Positions 44,068-52,558 of a stretch of DNA of 64,000 bases are shown one piece after another. The notes below the pieces were generated by a model. That model was not told the origin of the DNA. It ran no database searches and saw only the letters and a list, made by a program, of their open reading frames with translations. A program made the translations under genes and the position numbers. The first letter of the stretch is position 1. Each line of letters begins with the position of its first letter. Source of the stretch: Salmonella enterica subsp. houtenae serovar Houten. GTDB lineage: Bacteria; Pseudomonadota; Gammaproteobacteria; Enterobacterales; Enterobacteriaceae. The stretch covers positions 3,596,001 to 3,660,000 of the forward strand of contig LS483478.1 of NCBI GenBank assembly GCA_900478215.1, given 5' to 3'.

Positions 44068-44588
44068 TAATGAGACGCGCGATCTCGTCATCCGTTGACT
44101 CCGTCATCTGCGCGACAAGCCGTTTTGCAGCATTCGCGCGGCGACGCGCCGCTTCCCTTTCCCCTTTCTCGACGCCTTTTGGGATGCCTTTCCGCACGCC
44201 ATGCGCTTCAAACCACTCGACCAGCGTCATCATAGATTCGCCCTGCAGCGTTCTGTTCGCCAGTTCCCTGTAGAATATGGCTGGTTGGTCAGTTTGACCG
44301 CTACGCAATGTATAGTTTAGCAACGTAATCACCTGACTTTCGGTAGTGTACTCCGCGCGTAAGAGCGTTACCGACCTGTCCAGCAACTGCATCAAGTCTC
44401 GCTGGCGCCAGTTGCAGCGTATCACGATCGCAGATCGCCCGGAGATCCGCGGGCAGATGAATCGTCTGGAAATCACGGGCGGTATCAATGTGCCTGCAAC
44501 CTGGAGGATGACAGGTATAGACATCCCGTAAAAATCGGGCAATACTGCCCGAAAATTTTCTCAACGCAGGCGCCGCCTGTTTCGTCAT
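44057..44588 (-). pseudogene. rpnC/yadD remnant, Rpn (PDDEXK) recombination-promoting nuclease family
   Basis: Intact Rpn proteins have about 300 residues with an N-terminal PD-(D/E)XK nuclease. Here the start MTKQAAPALR (44588) is followed by an altered stretch and then the family segment DTARDFQTIHLPADLRAICD. The text then jumps, with a change of frame near 44400, to the C-terminal part RQRDLMQLLDRSVTLL...GESMMTLVEWFEAHG, ending at 44057. The central nuclease core (about 150 residues) is missing. The remnant lies opposite in direction to panC and panD, the same site as yadD/rpnC in E. coli. Too incomplete to make an active nuclease; whether the 161-residue C-terminal frame is expressed is unknown. 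Confidence 0.85.
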
Positions 44589-44612
44589 TGATAAGAGTTA
44601 AAGGTAGACGTT

Positions 44613-44993
44613 ATGATTCGCACAATGTTGCAAGGTAAGCTCCATCGCGTCAAAGTGACCCAGGCTGACCTGCATTACGAAGGCTCCTGCGCTATTGATC
44701 AGGATTTTCTCGACGCGGCTGGAATTCTGGAAAACGAAGCCATTGATATCTGGAATGTGTCAAATGGTAAGCGCTTCTCAACCTATGCGATTGCTGCAGA
44801 GCGTGGCTCTAAAATCATCTCCGTCAACGGCGCAGCGGCACATTGCGCTTCCGTAGGCGATATTGTCATTATCGCCAGCTTTGTCACCATGAGCGATGAA
44901 GAAGCACGCGCCTGGCAGCCAAAAGTGGCTTACTTCGAAGGCGAAAACGAAATGAAGCGCACCGCGAAAGCCATTCCGGTTCAGGTTGCCTGA
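44613..44993 (+). CDS. panD: PanD, aspartate 1-decarboxylase proenzyme
   Basis: PanD makes beta-alanine from aspartate for PanC. It is made as an inactive proenzyme and cleaves itself between Gly24 and Ser25, visible in YEGSCAID, giving a pyruvoyl group on the new N terminus; PanZ helps in this class. The 126-residue length is standard. ATG start. It is convergent with yadE, with only 5 bp between stops. Confidence 0.98.
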   Translation: MIRTMLQGKLHRVKVTQADLHYEGSCAIDQDFLDAAGILENEAIDIWNVSNGKRFSTYAIAAERGSKIISVNGAAAHCASVGDIVIIASFVTMSDEEARAWQPKVAYFEGENEMKRTAKAIPVQVA

Positions 44994-44998
44994 TTATA

Positions 44999-46228
44999 CT
45001 ACCCCTGAGGCTGGTTGCTAATCAGCCGCGACATTGTTTCCAGCGAATCCGTTCTTAAAATATACAGGCGTTTTAATAAGAACGGATTATCCCCCGGCTT
45101 CACCTTCCCTTTCACCGTCGTTACCGCCATATGAAATCCGGCATCTTTTGCCGCGTTGATCGCGGTCGTGTTATAGCCGCCAAAAGGATAAGAAAGATAC
45201 AGAACGTGCGGATTAAACTGTGCGAGCGCCCGCCGCGAGCGTTCAAAATCAAACAGAATATTGTGGTAGCTGCGGCTATATAAAACCGGGCGCCGGTGCC
45301 CGTCTACCCGGTGTAAAAAGTGAGTATGTGACTGAAAATCAAAAACATCGCTTATCATGCGTAATTCAGACACGCTCATAAATTGCAGCGACTTAGGATT
45401 CCATTTTTGCGGATGGCGCTTAATACGCGATGAAATAATAAATGCCGTCGCTTTCATACCGTACTGCTTCAATACCGGATACGCATAGCGGCTCACCGAC
45501 TTTAAACCATCATCAAACGTGATAGCCACCGCGCGCGCCGGGAAATTAGCGCGATTCTGGATGTAATCCTCCAGTTGATACATCGTCAACGTGGCATAAC
45601 CGCGATCGCGAAGCCAGGTCATTTGGTTACTGAATGCCCTAACCGAAGTCGTGGTGGAAGTATGACGAAAACGGGTATTCTCTTCATCACGCAAGATGTG
45701 ATGATAGGTCAAAATCGGAATGCCGTTGTCTTCCTGGGCATCCAGGGCGCTAATATAAGCCAGTCTGTCGCCAATACGAATTTGATACCAGGTTTGATGT
45801 AGCCTGCCTTTCAGCTTGCTAATAATGGGGTAACGCAAATTATCCACCAGTACGCCAAACGGAGCGCTACTGATGTCCGGCGCGTTATATACCGGCGTAT
45901 CCTTCCAGGTCACCAGATTCTGATTACTGAGCGGCTTGTTGAGATCGCCCAGGCCATCTTCCACCTTTCGTTTTCCCTGCACGGGCTCCAGATGGCCTTT
46001 ATCAATAAACCCCATACCGAAGCCGAATTTAAAGGCATAATAATCAGCCGCAACAGGCTTTACGGAAAGAATCTGTCCGGCGCGAATATTCCCCACGGTC
46101 ACCATTCTGTCGCCAACCTGCGACCAGATGGCGGCGTCTTTCGTCGTTTGCATATAACGAGCGGGCAACGCGGCAAACACATTACCGGTGAAAAAGAACA
46201 GCAAGATCAGAACAACGCGCATAACCAT
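44999..46228 (-). CDS. yadE: YadE, predicted polysaccharide deacetylase
   Basis: A 409-residue exported protein of unknown substrate. It has a signal peptide (MVMRVVLILLFFFTGNVFA), an N-terminal SH3-like region (about residues 30-165, with repeated VTWKDTPVYNAPD-type text), then a NodB-type deacetylase domain: ILTYHHIL, the metal-binding ITFDDGLKS (near 240), QSHTHFLH (near 300) and YLSYPFGGYN (near 350). The metal triad appears complete. An in-frame second ATG two codons inside is possible. It stands alone on the minus strand between panD and yadI. Confidence 0.88.
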   Translation of the reverse strand: MVMRVVLILLFFFTGNVFAALPARYMQTTKDAAIWSQVGDRMVTVGNIRAGQILSVKPVAADYYAFKFGFGMGFIDKGHLEPVQGKRKVEDGLGDLNKPLSNQNLVTWKDTPVYNAPDISSAPFGVLVDNLRYPIISKLKGRLHQTWYQIRIGDRLAYISALDAQEDNGIPILTYHHILRDEENTRFRHTSTTTSVRAFSNQMTWLRDRGYATLTMYQLEDYIQNRANFPARAVAITFDDGLKSVSRYAYPVLKQYGMKATAFIISSRIKRHPQKWNPKSLQFMSVSELRMISDVFDFQSHTHFLHRVDGHRRPVLYSRSYHNILFDFERSRRALAQFNPHVLYLSYPFGGYNTTAINAAKDAGFHMAVTTVKGKVKPGDNPFLLKRLYILRTDSLETMSRLISNQPQG

Positions 46229-46289
46229 ATGTCATAACCGAGGCGAGAAAACGCCCTTATTGTAGCAAAAGCGTCGCCAATGTTATTGA

Positions 46290-46730
46290 TCAAAACTCAT
46301 ACAAATCATGCAGCAATACAAAAGGCGGATTTTTCTGCTGCTGATGCCAGAGGCTGGTGACATCCGGTGCGCCAAGCGCGACAATCTGGTCGCGAAATGC
46401 TGAGCTGCTCATCGACTCCCGTAAAGGAAGCATTTCCTCCATTAATGAATAGCTGACACCTGAAATGACTTCGCATTGAGAATGTTTATGGCTCATCAAC
46501 GACGCCACACGATAAGGCGCCGCGCCGGAAATATCAGTTAAAAATATCACGCCTTCACCGGAGTCTGTGGCATGGAGGGCATCACACATCATGCGGCTCA
46601 GCATATTCGAACTCAGGCCGTGCCAAAAATTGACCGCCCGACATTGCGACAGCGGACCATTTTTTTTCTCCAGGCGATCAAGCATATCCTGTGCGCGATC
46701 GTCATGGCAGGTGATCACCCAACCTAACAT
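46290..46730 (-). CDS. yadI: YadI, PTS EIIA component (mannose family)
   Basis: A 146-residue EIIA-Man-type domain. The phosphorylatable His is in VITCHDDRAQ (near residue 9). LTDISGAAPYRVASLM (near 65) is the typical nucleotide-like loop. No partner IIB, IIC or IID genes are nearby, so it either works with a system encoded elsewhere or has a regulatory role. Same strand as yadE, downstream of yadGH. Confidence 0.9.
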   Translation of the reverse strand: MLGWVITCHDDRAQDMLDRLEKKNGPLSQCRAVNFWHGLSSNMLSRMMCDALHATDSGEGVIFLTDISGAAPYRVASLMSHKHSQCEVISGVSYSLMEEMLPLRESMSSSAFRDQIVALGAPDVTSLWHQQQKNPPFVLLHDLYEF

Positions 46731-46799
46731 AGCCTACCTCCTTAGCAGACAAGTAGTTTATCAGGGTGATAAATTAAGAATGATGACAGCCGTCAAAAG

Positions 46800-46828
46800 T
46801 CTCCTCTTCCCGCCAGGAGAAGAGGAGA
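46800..46828 (-). terminator. Terminator after yadH
   Basis: A perfect 10-bp stem TCTCCTCTTC/GAAGAGGAGA with a 9-base loop, followed on the minus strand by CTTTTG, just past the yadH stop. Confidence 0.7.
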
Positions 46829-46834
46829 ACCGTA

Positions 46835-47605
46835 TCAGCTACGCAAACCGCGGCCACGCTGGATCAGCGACCAGCACAGCAGATAGAAAGCGGCGATAAA
46901 GATCACCAGTACGCCAAACGTCGTCACCAGCGGCACATCATGGATACCGAGGAAACCATAACGAAAGCCGCTTATCATGTAGACGATCGGATTCAGGTGC
47001 GACAGCCCCTGCCAGAACGGCGGCAGCAACGTCAACGAGTAAAACACCCCACCGAGGTAAGTCAGCGGCGTCAGCACAAAAGTTGGGATCAGGCTAATAT
47101 CGTCAAAGGTTTTCGCAAACACGGCGTTCAGCAGTCCGGCCAACGAGAACAGTATCGCAGTCAGAATCAGGGTAAGGGCGACAAATACCCAGGAGTGTAC
47201 CTGGAAAGGCACGAAAAAGAGCGAAATCGCCGTCACCAAAATCCCTACGCACAGCCCGCGCGCCACGCCACCGCCGACAAACCCGGCGATGATCACATGC
47301 GTCGGTACTGGCGCGACCAGTAGCTCCTCAATATTACGCTGAAACTTAGCGCTAAAAAATGACGACGCCACATTGGCATAGGAGTTAGTAATGACCGCCA
47401 TCATAATCAGCCCCGGCACAATAAATTGCATATAGCTAAAACCATGCATTTCGCCGATGCGCGAACCGATCAGATTGCCGAAAATAATAAAATAGAGCGT
47501 CATGGTGATGACGGGCGGTACCAGCGTTTGCACCCAGATCCGCATAAAGCGGTGGATCTCTTTCGCCCAGATGCTTTTAAGGGCAACCCAGTAAAGCTGC
47601 ATCAT
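46835..47605 (-). CDS. yadH: YadH, ABC-2 type exporter permease
   Basis: The membrane half of a two-gene exporter with YadG. The 256-residue protein has about six helices and the ABC-2 signature region LTPLTYLGGVFYSLTLLPP near residue 185. Its ATG overlaps the yadG stop by 4 bp, showing coupling. The substrate is unknown; the family includes drug and polysaccharide exporters. Confidence 0.93.
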   Translation of the reverse strand: MMQLYWVALKSIWAKEIHRFMRIWVQTLVPPVITMTLYFIIFGNLIGSRIGEMHGFSYMQFIVPGLIMMAVITNSYANVASSFFSAKFQRNIEELLVAPVPTHVIIAGFVGGGVARGLCVGILVTAISLFFVPFQVHSWVFVALTLILTAILFSLAGLLNAVFAKTFDDISLIPTFVLTPLTYLGGVFYSLTLLPPFWQGLSHLNPIVYMISGFRYGFLGIHDVPLVTTFGVLVIFIAAFYLLCWSLIQRGRGLRS

Positions 47606-48528
47606 GCGCGATCTCCTTGTTTTTCATGCACCAACGACACAAACAACTCTTCCAGACGGTTGGCTTTATTACGCATACTTAATACCTGAACTCCCTGCTC
47701 GCTCAGTTGGCTAAAGACGCTATTGATCCCCTGCTCGCGTAACACTTCAACTTCCAGAGTCGAGGTATCCACCAGACGATATTGATAACCCGCCAGCTTA
47801 GGTAGCGGGCTTTTCGACGCTAAGTCCAGAATAAACGTCTCCGACTTTAGCTTGGAAAGCAGATTTTTCATGGACGTGTTTTCCACCAGCTCGCCGTGCT
47901 GAATAATACCAATATTGCGGCACAGCATTTCCGCCTCTTCCAGATAGTGGGTAGTAAGAATAATCGTCGTGCCTTTGGCGTTTAAATCTTTCAGAAACCC
48001 CCACATCGAGCGGCGCAATTCGATATCAACGCCCGCCGTCGGCTCGTCGAGAATCAATAGCTTGGGCTCATGCATCAGCGCGCGGGCAATCATCAGGCGG
48101 CGCTTCATTCCACCAGAAAGCATCCGCGCGCGCTCATTGCGTTTTTCCCACAGATCAAGCTGTTTTAGATACTTTTCACTGCGTAAAACCGCCTCTTTAT
48201 GCTCCACGCCGTAATAACCGGCCTGATTCACCACAATCTGTTGCACCGTTTCAAACGGGTTAAAGTTAAATTCCTGTGGTACCAGCCCAAGCTGTCGTTT
48301 GGCGTTAACCACGTCTTTTTCCAGGTCATAACCAAAAACGTTAACACGCCCGGACGTTTTGTTAACCAATGAGCTGATAATACCGATGGTGGTCGATTTC
48401 CCTGCTCCATTTGGCCCCAGAAGCGCGTAAAAATCCCCCGCTTCGACCTGCAAATCTATGCCGCGCAGCGCCTGAACGCCGCCGGGATAGGTTTTCTTAA
48501 GTTGTTGAAGTTCCAGCGCAATGGTCAT
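47602..48528 (-). CDS. yadG: YadG, ABC exporter ATPase
   Basis: The ATPase of the YadGH exporter. The 308 residues have Walker A GPNGAGKST (near 38), Q-loop LVPQEFNF, signature LSGGMKRRL (near 138), Walker B LILDEPTAGVD (near 158) and the switch His in LTTHYLEEAE. It carries the extra C-terminal domain usual in this family. Divergent from can. Confidence 0.94.
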   Translation of the reverse strand: MTIALELQQLKKTYPGGVQALRGIDLQVEAGDFYALLGPNGAGKSTTIGIISSLVNKTSGRVNVFGYDLEKDVVNAKRQLGLVPQEFNFNPFETVQQIVVNQAGYYGVEHKEAVLRSEKYLKQLDLWEKRNERARMLSGGMKRRLMIARALMHEPKLLILDEPTAGVDIELRRSMWGFLKDLNAKGTTIILTTHYLEEAEMLCRNIGIIQHGELVENTSMKNLLSKLKSETFILDLASKSPLPKLAGYQYRLVDTSTLEVEVLREQGINSVFSQLSEQGVQVLSMRNKANRLEELFVSLVHEKQGDRA

Positions 48529-48636
48529 AAATTCTCACTTACGTTACGTTCTTACACTTTATATATGGTTTAAATAATTACGGAGTTGCCCTATATTAGA
48601 CCAACGCACTTATTTGGTTACAGGTCGTTAACCTCC

Positions 48637-49299
48637 ATGAAAGACATAGATACACTCATCAGCAACAATGCACTATGGTCAAAAATGCTGGTGGAAGAGG
48701 ACCCCGGATTTTTTGAGAAACTGGCGCAAGCGCAAAAACCGCGCTTTCTATGGATTGGATGTTCCGACAGCCGCGTTCCCGCAGAACGTTTAACCGGTCT
48801 TGAACCGGGCGAATTATTTGTTCACCGTAATGTGGCTAACCTGGTGATTCACACCGATCTGAACTGTCTCTCCGTGGTTCAGTATGCGGTAGATGTTCTG
48901 GAAGTTGAGCATATTATCATTTGCGGCCACTCTGGTTGCGGCGGTATCAAGGCTGCAGTAGAAAACCCTGAACTGGGCTTGATTAACAACTGGCTGCTAC
49001 ATATCCGCGACATCTGGCTTAAACATAGCTCGCTGTTGGGAAAAATGCCCGAAGAGCGACGTCTGGACGCGCTCTACGAATTGAATGTCATGGAACAGGT
49101 CTATAATCTGGGGCATTCCACCATTATGCAATCCGCGTGGAAACGCGGGCAGAATGTGACCATTCATGGTTGGGCATACAGTATTAACGATGGCCTGCTG
49201 CGCGATCTTGACGTCACAGCCACCAACAGGGAAACCCTGGAGCACGGCTATCACAAGGGGATTTCTGCCCTAAGTCTGAAATATATTAACCACGAATAA
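48637..49299 (+). CDS. can: Can, beta-class carbonic anhydrase
   Basis: Can interconverts CO2 and bicarbonate, needed for growth in air. The 220-residue protein has the zinc ligands in GCSDSRVP (Cys42, Asp44) and CGHSGCGGI (His98, Cys101). Start MKDIDTLI; the ATG 17 codons upstream is not conserved and lies in the promoter region. Divergent from yadG and convergent with hpt. Confidence 0.97.
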   Translation: MKDIDTLISNNALWSKMLVEEDPGFFEKLAQAQKPRFLWIGCSDSRVPAERLTGLEPGELFVHRNVANLVIHTDLNCLSVVQYAVDVLEVEHIIICGHSGCGGIKAAVENPELGLINNWLLHIRDIWLKHSSLLGKMPEERRLDALYELNVMEQVYNLGHSTIMQSAWKRGQNVTIHGWAYSINDGLLRDLDVTATNRETLEHGYHKGISALSLKYINHE

Positions 49300-49307
49300 A
49301 TCATCAG

Positions 49308-49340
49308 GCCGGATAAGTCGCTTTAGCGACGCTATCCGGC
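49308..49340. repeat. REP palindrome between can and hpt
   Basis: GCCGGATAAGTCGCTTTAGCGACGCTATCCGGC is a near-perfect long hairpin in the convergent 51-bp gap, able to end both transcripts. Confidence 0.85.
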
Positions 49341-49350
49341 ATTTCTGCTC

Positions 49351-49887
49351 TTATTCGTCCAGCAGCACCACTTTACCGACATACGGTAGATGGCGGTAAC
49401 GCTGGGCGTAGTCAATACCGTAGCCCACGACGAACTCATCAGGGATAGAGAAGCCGATAAACTCTACCGGGACATTCACTTCACGGCGGGATGGCTTATC
49501 CAGTAGCGTACAAATCGCCAGCGACTTCGGCTCGCGCAGGCCCAGGATTTCACGAACCTTCGACAGCGTGTTACCGGAGTCAATAATGTCTTCAACAATC
49601 AGCACGTCTTTACCGCGAATATCCTCATCCAGATCTTTCAGGATTTTCACGTCGCGAGTGGTAGACATGCCGCTACCATAGCTGGAGGCGGTCATAAAAT
49701 CGACTTCATGAGGAACCTGTACTTCACGACACAGGTCCGCCATAAACATAAATGAGCCACGCAACAGACCAACCAGCACCATTTCACTGCCGCTGTCTTC
49801 ATAACGTTCGGTAATCTGACGCCCCAGTTCGGCAATACGTGCTTTGATCTCCGCTTCGGGGATCATGACTTCTACAGTATGTTTCAT
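49351..49887 (-). CDS. hpt: Hpt, hypoxanthine phosphoribosyltransferase
   Basis: Hpt salvages hypoxanthine (and weakly guanine) with PRPP to IMP. The 178-residue protein has the PRPP motif VLIVEDIIDSGNTL (near residue 100), the loop GLLRGSFMF (near 40) and the C-terminal PDEFVVGYGIDY. Start MKHTVEVMIPE; 30 in-frame upstream codons are not conserved. Divergent from gcd across 205 bp. Confidence 0.97.
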   Translation of the reverse strand: MKHTVEVMIPEAEIKARIAELGRQITERYEDSGSEMVLVGLLRGSFMFMADLCREVQVPHEVDFMTASSYGSGMSTTRDVKILKDLDEDIRGKDVLIVEDIIDSGNTLSKVREILGLREPKSLAICTLLDKPSRREVNVPVEFIGFSIPDEFVVGYGIDYAQRYRHLPYVGKVVLLDE

Positions 49888-50015
49888 ATTTATAACCATA
49901 TGATTTAAAAACAAATCACTCAATGCCGGTTGATAATAACGCCGCATTGACGCGCAAGGCACGCAGTATACCAGCAAACGTATTCATTCGCGGCATTTGA
50001 TAATAAAGCTCATTT

Positions 50016-50049
50016 TGTGATGACGATCACACATGTTAATTCCTATACT
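50016..50049 (+). promoter_or_regulatory. gcd promoter with CRP site
   Basis: TGTGA-TGACGA-TCACA (50016-50031) is a perfect CRP core. It overlaps the position expected for the -35 element of a TATACT -10 box (50044-50049; 17-base spacer from TGACGA). A site placed there should block RNA polymerase, which agrees with the cAMP-CRP repression known for E. coli gcd. Confidence 0.7.
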
Positions 50050-50092
50050 TAATTGCTACTAAAAAATTAACAATTTGGGATGGTGTCTTTTT

Positions 50093-52483
50093 ATGGCAGA
50101 AAATAACGCACGATCGCCACGATTACTCGTGACGCTGACGGCCCTCTTCGCAGCGCTTTGCGGGCTGTATCTTCTTATCGGAGGTGTCTGGCTGGCCGCC
50201 ATTGGCGGTTCCTGGTACTACCCCATCGCGGGCGTCGTGATGCTGGTCGTAGCCGGGTTGCTATGGCGCAGTAAACGCGCCGCGCTGTGGCTGTATGCCG
50301 CCCTGCTGCTGGCGACAATGATTTGGGGCGTGTGGGAAGTCGGGTTCGACTTCTGGGCGCTCACGCCGCGTAGCGATATCCTGGTATTTTTCGGCATCTG
50401 GCTAATATTGCCGTTTGTCTGGCATCGACTGGTGATACCTTCCAACGGCGCAGTGGCGGCGCTGGTCGTGGCGCTGCTGATCAGCGGCGGCATTCTGACA
50501 TGGGCTGGCTTCAACGATCCGCAGGAAATAAATGGTACGCTTCGCGCCGACGCCACACCTGCTGAAACAAGCTCGCCAATCGCCGACGAGGACTGGCCAG
50601 CCTACGGCCGTAATCAGGAGGGCCAACGCTACTCGCCGCTAAAACAGATCAACGCGGATAACGTTCACCAACTGAAAGAAGCGTGGGTCTTCCGCACCGG
50701 CGATCTAAAACAGCCAAACGATCCAGGCGAAATCACCAACGAAGTGACGCCGATTAAAGTCGGTGACACGCTCTACCTGTGTACGGCCCACCAACGTCTG
50801 TTCGCGCTGGACGCCGCCAGCGGTAAGGAGAAGTGGCATTTTGATCCCCAACTGAAGACTAATGAGTCCTTCCAGCACGTTACCTGCCGTGGCGTCTCTT
50901 ATCATGAGGCCAAAGCGGATAACGCCTCGCCGGAGGTTATCGCCGACTGTCCGCGCCGCATTATCCTCCCGGTCAACGACGGTCGCCTTTTCGCGGTGAA
51001 TGCCGAAACGGGTAAGCTGTGTGAAACCTTCGCCAATAAAGGCGTCCTGAATCTGCAAACCAATATGCCGGACACCACGCCGGGGCTGTATGAGCCGACG
51101 TCGCCGCCGATTATCACCGATAAAACCATCGTGATTGCCGGTTCGGTCACGGATAACTTCTCCACCCGTGAAACGTCCGGCGTTATCCGCGGCTTTGATG
51201 TTAATACCGGAAAACTGATGTGGGCTTTCGACCCGGGAGCGAAAGATCCGAACGCGATTCCGTCCGATGAACACTCTTTTACCTTTAACTCGCCGAACTC
51301 GTGGGCGCCTGCCGCCTATGATGCGAAGCTGGATCTGGTTTATCTGCCGATGGGCGTGACCACGCCGGATATCTGGGGCGGTAACCGCACGCCGGAACAG
51401 GAGCGTTATGCCAGCTCCATTCTGGCGCTGAATGCCGCCACCGGGAAACTGGCATGGAGTTATCAGACCGTCCATCACGATCTGTGGGATATGGACCTGC
51501 CGGCACAGCCGACGCTGGCGGATATTACCGTTGACGGTAAAACCGTTCCGGTTATTTATGCGCCAGCTAAAACCGGTAATATCTTTGTGCTGGACAGACG
51601 TAATGGCGAACTGGTCGTGCCTGCCCCGGAAAAACCGGTACCGCAGGGCGCGGCGAAAGGCGACTATGTCGCTAAAACCCAGCCATTTTCTGATTTAACA
51701 TTCCGCCCGAAAAAGGATCTCTCCGGCGCAGATATGTGGGGCGCGACCATGTTCGACCAACTGGTGTGCCGCGTTATGTTCCACCAGTTACGCTATGAAG
51801 GTATCTTCACTCCGCCGTCCGAGCAGGGCACGCTGGTATTCCCTGGCAACCTGGGGATGTTTGAATGGGGTGGTATTTCCGTCGATCCGGACCGTCAGGT
51901 TGCTATCGCTAACCCAATGGCGTTACCGTTTGTCTCCAGACTTATTCCCCGCGGACCGGGCAATCCGATGGAACCGCCGAAAGACGCGAAAGGCACCGGT
52001 ACCGAAGCGGGTATTCAGCCGCAGTACGGCGTACCGTTCGGCGTCACGCTAAACCCGTTCCTTTCACCGTTTGGGCTGCCATGTAAGCAACCGGCCTGGG
52101 GTTATATTTCCGCACTGGATCTGAAGACCAATGAAATTGTGTGGAAAAAACGCATAGGTACGCCGCGCGATAGTATGCCGTTCCCAATGCCGGTTCCGGT
52201 ACCGTTTAACATGGGAATGCCAATGCTGGGCGGGCCGATCTCGACTGCCGGTAACGTCCTGTTTATCGCTGCAACCGCCGACAATTACCTGCGCGCTTAT
52301 AACATGAGCAACGGGGAAAAACTGTGGCAGGGACGTTTACCCGCCGGAGGCCAGGCGACGCCGATGACCTATGAGGTAAACGGTAAGCAGTACGTGGTGG
52401 TTTCGGCCGGGGGACACGGTTCGTTTGGTACGAAGATGGGCGACTATATCGTCGCCTATGCTTTGCCTGACAACGCGAAGTAA
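50093..52483 (+). CDS. gcd: Gcd, PQQ-dependent membrane glucose dehydrogenase
   Basis: Gcd oxidises glucose to gluconolactone in the periplasm and passes electrons to ubiquinone. The 796-residue protein has five N-terminal membrane helices (about residues 10-140), then an eight-bladed periplasmic propeller. Family text includes DWPAYGRNQEGQRYSPL (near 165), YQTVHHDLWDMDLPAQP (near 460) and the C-terminal GGHGSFGTKMGDYIVAY. Start MAENNARS. No PQQ-synthesis genes are in the window; enteric bacteria commonly lack them and rely on external PQQ. Convergent with cueO. Confidence 0.97.
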   Translation: MAENNARSPRLLVTLTALFAALCGLYLLIGGVWLAAIGGSWYYPIAGVVMLVVAGLLWRSKRAALWLYAALLLATMIWGVWEVGFDFWALTPRSDILVFFGIWLILPFVWHRLVIPSNGAVAALVVALLISGGILTWAGFNDPQEINGTLRADATPAETSSPIADEDWPAYGRNQEGQRYSPLKQINADNVHQLKEAWVFRTGDLKQPNDPGEITNEVTPIKVGDTLYLCTAHQRLFALDAASGKEKWHFDPQLKTNESFQHVTCRGVSYHEAKADNASPEVIADCPRRIILPVNDGRLFAVNAETGKLCETFANKGVLNLQTNMPDTTPGLYEPTSPPIITDKTIVIAGSVTDNFSTRETSGVIRGFDVNTGKLMWAFDPGAKDPNAIPSDEHSFTFNSPNSWAPAAYDAKLDLVYLPMGVTTPDIWGGNRTPEQERYASSILALNAATGKLAWSYQTVHHDLWDMDLPAQPTLADITVDGKTVPVIYAPAKTGNIFVLDRRNGELVVPAPEKPVPQGAAKGDYVAKTQPFSDLTFRPKKDLSGADMWGATMFDQLVCRVMFHQLRYEGIFTPPSEQGTLVFPGNLGMFEWGGISVDPDRQVAIANPMALPFVSRLIPRGPGNPMEPPKDAKGTGTEAGIQPQYGVPFGVTLNPFLSPFGLPCKQPAWGYISALDLKTNEIVWKKRIGTPRDSMPFPMPVPVPFNMGMPMLGGPISTAGNVLFIAATADNYLRAYNMSNGEKLWQGRLPAGGQATPMTYEVNGKQYVVVSAGGHGSFGTKMGDYIVAYALPDNAK

Positions 52484-52487
52484 CAGT

Positions 52488-52514
52488 AATGCCCGGCGCG
52501 TTCCGGGCATTTTT
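52488..52514 (+). terminator. Terminator of gcd
   Basis: An 8-bp stem ATGCCCGG/CCGGGCAT with a 6-base loop is followed by TTTTG just past the gcd stop. Confidence 0.85.
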
Positions 52515-52543
52515 GCCGGGTGGCGGCTTCGCCTTACCCGGCA
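52515..52543. repeat. REP palindrome between gcd and cueO
   Basis: GCCGGGTGGCGGCTTCGCC...TACCCGGC, one unit, nearly the same as that at 16363-16392. Confidence 0.8.
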
Positions 52544-52558
52544 TGTCAGATACCTCAG

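Noticed and set aside
50705..51478. 257-codon ORF antisense to gcd
   Set aside because: Arg/Gly-rich shadow translation with no family resemblance; gcd is intact on the other strand.
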